A stretch of 7,140 bases of DNA. Origin: an uncultured Clostridium sp. Lineage in GTDB: Bacteria; Bacillota; Clostridia; Clostridiales; Clostridiaceae. The stretch covers positions 1 through 7,140 of the forward strand of contig CAKVFO010000161.1 of NCBI GenBank assembly GCA_934746785.1, read 5' to 3'. Position 1 is the first letter of the stretch. Each line of letters begins with the position of its first letter. The notes beneath the pieces were generated by a model. That model was given only the letters and a program-made list of their open reading frames with translations. It did not search any database and was not told the DNA's origin. The position numbers and the translations under genes were made by a program. Shown piece by piece: positions 6,214 to 7,140 of the stretch.

Positions 6214-6257
6214 CGGAAGTAATAACTAACTGCATTATTAATTATTTCCGATAGAAG
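6208..6257 (-). promoter_or_regulatory. sigG leader hairpin that can sequester the Shine-Dalgarno sequence
   Basis: The minus-strand RNA can fold with a 5' arm at 6257-6241 and a 3' arm at 6223-6208 around a 17-nt loop. From outside in: CUUCU pairs AGGGG (two G-U pairs), one bulged A (6252), UCGGAA pairs UUCCGA, an A-C mismatch, then UAAU pairs AUUA. That is about 15 base pairs including the four G of the ribosome site. No T-run follows, so it is not a terminator. The 5' arm overlaps the sigma-F -10 element, so transcripts starting downstream of it would lack the arm. The pairing is read directly; regulation is inferred, with a leader hairpin also reported for B. subtilis sigG. Confidence 0.65.
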
Positions 6258-6269
6258 TTCCTTTTATAC
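6240..6269 (-). promoter_or_regulatory. Sigma-F promoter of sigG
   Basis: On the minus strand GTATA (6269-6265), a 15-bp spacer and GGAAATAATT (6249-6240) match the B. subtilis sigma-F consensus GYWTA-N15-GGNRANANTW at every defined position. It sits between sigE and sigG, where forespore transcription of sigG by sigma-F is expected. Transcription should start near 6235-6232, giving a leader of about 35 nt with the strong ribosome site. Overlapping recognition by sigma-G itself is possible. Confidence 0.82.
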
Positions 6270-6279
6270 TAAAGACAAA

Positions 6280-6987
6280 CTATAGCATTCTACTAATTTC
6301 TTTTTTCAATCTATTTATAATCTTCTTCTCAAGCCTGGAAATGTATGATTGTGATATTCCAAGCATATCTGCAACTTCTTTTTGTGTCTTTTCTCTTGTT
6401 CCAAATAATCCAAATCTTAATTTAACAATTTCTTTTTCTCTATCATTTAAACTTTTTAAAGCCATAAATAAAAGTTGTTTATCTACTTCATCTTCAATTA
6501 AATTATACACTGTATCGTTTTCTGTTCCTAAAATATCAGATAAAAGCAGCTCATTACCATCCCAATCAATATTTAAAGGCTCATAAAAAGATATTTCAGC
6601 TTTCACCTTACTATTTCTTCGTAAATACATTAAAATTTCATTTTCAATACATCTAGAGGCATATGTTGCCAGCTTTATTTTCTTCTCAGGATTAAAAGTA
6701 TTAACTGCCTTAATTAATCCTATAGTTCCAACTGAAATTAAATCTTCAATATTAACTCCTGTATTCTCAAACTTTTTAGCTATATATACTACAAGTCTCA
6801 AGTTTCTTTCAATAAGTGTACTTCGTACACTTTCATCACCTTCTAATATCTTTCCTACAAGTTCTTCTTCTTCTTCCTTGGATAATGGTGGTGGCAGTGC
6901 TTCATTACGTCCTATATAATGAAGTTTACCATTTAAAAATTTAAACCTTTGTATAAGCCTGTTTAATAATACACTGAATTTTATCAT
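6280..6987 (-). CDS. sigE: RNA polymerase sigma-E factor precursor, early mother cell
   Basis: Mother-cell sigma factor made as an inactive precursor and activated by SpoIIGA cleavage. With the ATG at 6987 it is 235 aa (B. subtilis 239). Residues 1-23 form a basic-hydrophobic pro-sequence (MIKFSVLLNRLIQRFKFLNG), followed by YIGRNEALPPPLSKEEE, which aligns with the mature N-terminus in Bacillus. Region 2 carries IERNLRLVVYIAKKFENTGVNIEDLISVGTIGLIKAVNTF and KLATYASRCIENEILMYLRRN (about 59-125), then EPLNIDWDGNELLLSDILGT. Region 4 includes LNDREKEIVKLRFGLFG and QKEVADMLGISQSYISRLEK. An open frame extends to 7026, but AGGAGG (6997-6992 region) lies 4 nt before ATG 6987, and the extension would overlap spoIIGA. 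It follows spoIIGA by 10 nt, the conserved spoIIG operon arrangement. Confidence 0.97.
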   Translation of the reverse strand: MIKFSVLLNRLIQRFKFLNGKLHYIGRNEALPPPLSKEEEEELVGKILEGDESVRSTLIERNLRLVVYIAKKFENTGVNIEDLISVGTIGLIKAVNTFNPEKKIKLATYASRCIENEILMYLRRNSKVKAEISFYEPLNIDWDGNELLLSDILGTENDTVYNLIEDEVDKQLLFMALKSLNDREKEIVKLRFGLFGTREKTQKEVADMLGISQSYISRLEKKIINRLKKEISRML

Positions 6988-6991
6988 ATTG

Positions 6992-6997
6992 CCTCCT
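6992..6997 (-). promoter_or_regulatory. Shine-Dalgarno site deciding the sigE start
   Basis: AGGAGG on the minus strand starts directly after the spoIIGA TAG stop and ends 4 nt before ATG 6987. It rejects the longer frame from 7026 and suggests translational coupling of sigE to spoIIGA. Confidence 0.85.
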
Positions 6998-7140
6998 CTA
7001 TATAACCCCTCTTGATAATAATGCATTAAATTCTCTATCTTTATTTAAGACTTCTTTACATGGGCAAACAATTGCCTTTATTTCTTTAAAGTTATCCTTT
7101 TTATCACAATATATCTTTACACTATCCACCTTATATCCTA
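6998..7140 (-). CDS. spoIIGA: Sigma-E processing peptidase SpoIIGA, C-terminal fragment (cut by window edge)
   Basis: Only the last 46 or so codons are visible, in the frame read from 7138 down to the TAG at 7000-6998. The peptide begins GYKVDSVKIYC, includes a CPC motif and ends FNALLSRGVI. SpoIIGA is a membrane-embedded aspartic protease of the septum that removes the pro-sequence of sigma-E on a signal from the forespore. The N-terminal membrane helices and the catalytic Asp lie outside the window, so the call rests on position directly before sigE (10-nt gap) and on a tail resembling SpoIIGA C-termini (a small beta-strand region ending ALL-x-x-x-hydrophobic). The gene is truncated by the window, not broken. 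The operon promoter would be upstream and out of view. Confidence 0.85.
   Translation of the reverse strand, partial: GYKVDSVKIYCDKKDNFKEIKAIVCPCKEVLNKDREFNALLSRGVI

Noticed and set aside
6208..6257. sigE-sigG hairpin as a transcription terminator
   Set aside because: No T-run follows the 3' arm; the next bases are the ribosome site and the start codon.
6038..6586. Two plus-strand frames opposite sigG (6038-6229) and sigE (6341-6586)
   Set aside because: Both are antisense to highly conserved sigma factor coding sequence and have Ser/Leu/Phe-rich shadow composition.
6988..7026. Upstream extension of sigE to an ATG at 7026
   Set aside because: It has no ribosome site, overlaps the spoIIGA tail, and AGGAGG precedes ATG 6987, which also aligns with the Bacillus pro-sigma-E start.
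1..7140. Mobile elements, CRISPR arrays, tRNA/rRNA genes, riboswitches, unusual GC islands
   Set aside because: No transposase or integrase motifs, no regularly spaced long repeats, no cloverleaf or rRNA-like GC-richer block, and base use is even across the window.

Overview
The window is very AT-rich and every well-supported gene reads on the minus strand. Gene content (SpoIIGA, pro-sigma-E, sigma-G, a YlmC/YmxH PRC-barrel sporulation protein, NrdR, PgeF/YlmD, PhoP, PhoR, PstS), strong GGAGG-type ribosome sites and codon use point to an endospore-forming, low-GC Firmicute. Clostridium sensu stricto is the best guess; the species cannot be named from sequence alone.

Layout, following transcription from the right edge to the left: (1) the last codons of spoIIGA, then sigE 10 nt later, then a leader region and sigG, closed by a strong rho-independent terminator. 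This is the spoIIG/spoIIIG developmental cassette: SpoIIGA processes pro-sigma-E in the mother cell, and sigma-G runs late forespore transcription. (2) A 276-nt gap holding the sigG terminator and a doubtful small plus-strand ORF. (3) ylmC, then nrdR with its own TATAAT box and terminator. (4) pgeF-phoP-phoR, a tightly packed operon (9-nt gap, then overlapping genes) with a terminator. (5) pstS with its own promoter; the rest of a pst transporter operon probably lies beyond position 1.

The genes themselves are ordinary. The order sigE-sigG-ylmC-(nrdR)-ylmD echoes the Bacillus subtilis sigE-sigG-ylmA-ylmC-ylmD cluster, with nrdR inserted and the phosphate genes following. The interesting content is in the control DNA. 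The sigE-sigG gap contains a full consensus-type sigma-F promoter. Its -10 element is also the 5' arm of a long imperfect hairpin whose 3' arm covers the sigG Shine-Dalgarno sequence. Read-through mRNA from upstream should therefore carry a blocked ribosome site, while mRNA started at the sigma-F promoter lacks the 5' arm and should be free. Two tandem TTAA(C/A)-type repeat arrays with 10-12 bp periodicity, one before pstS and one before pgeF-phoP-phoR, look like PhoP boxes. They imply autoregulation of PhoPR and place the peptidoglycan-editing gene pgeF in the phosphate-starvation regulon.

Several starts differ from the longest open frames: sigE (ATG at 6987), ylmC (ATG at 5136) and phoR (ATG near 2771) are set by Shine-Dalgarno position, and sigG uses TTG. 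I found no mobile element, CRISPR array, tRNA, rRNA or wholly novel system.
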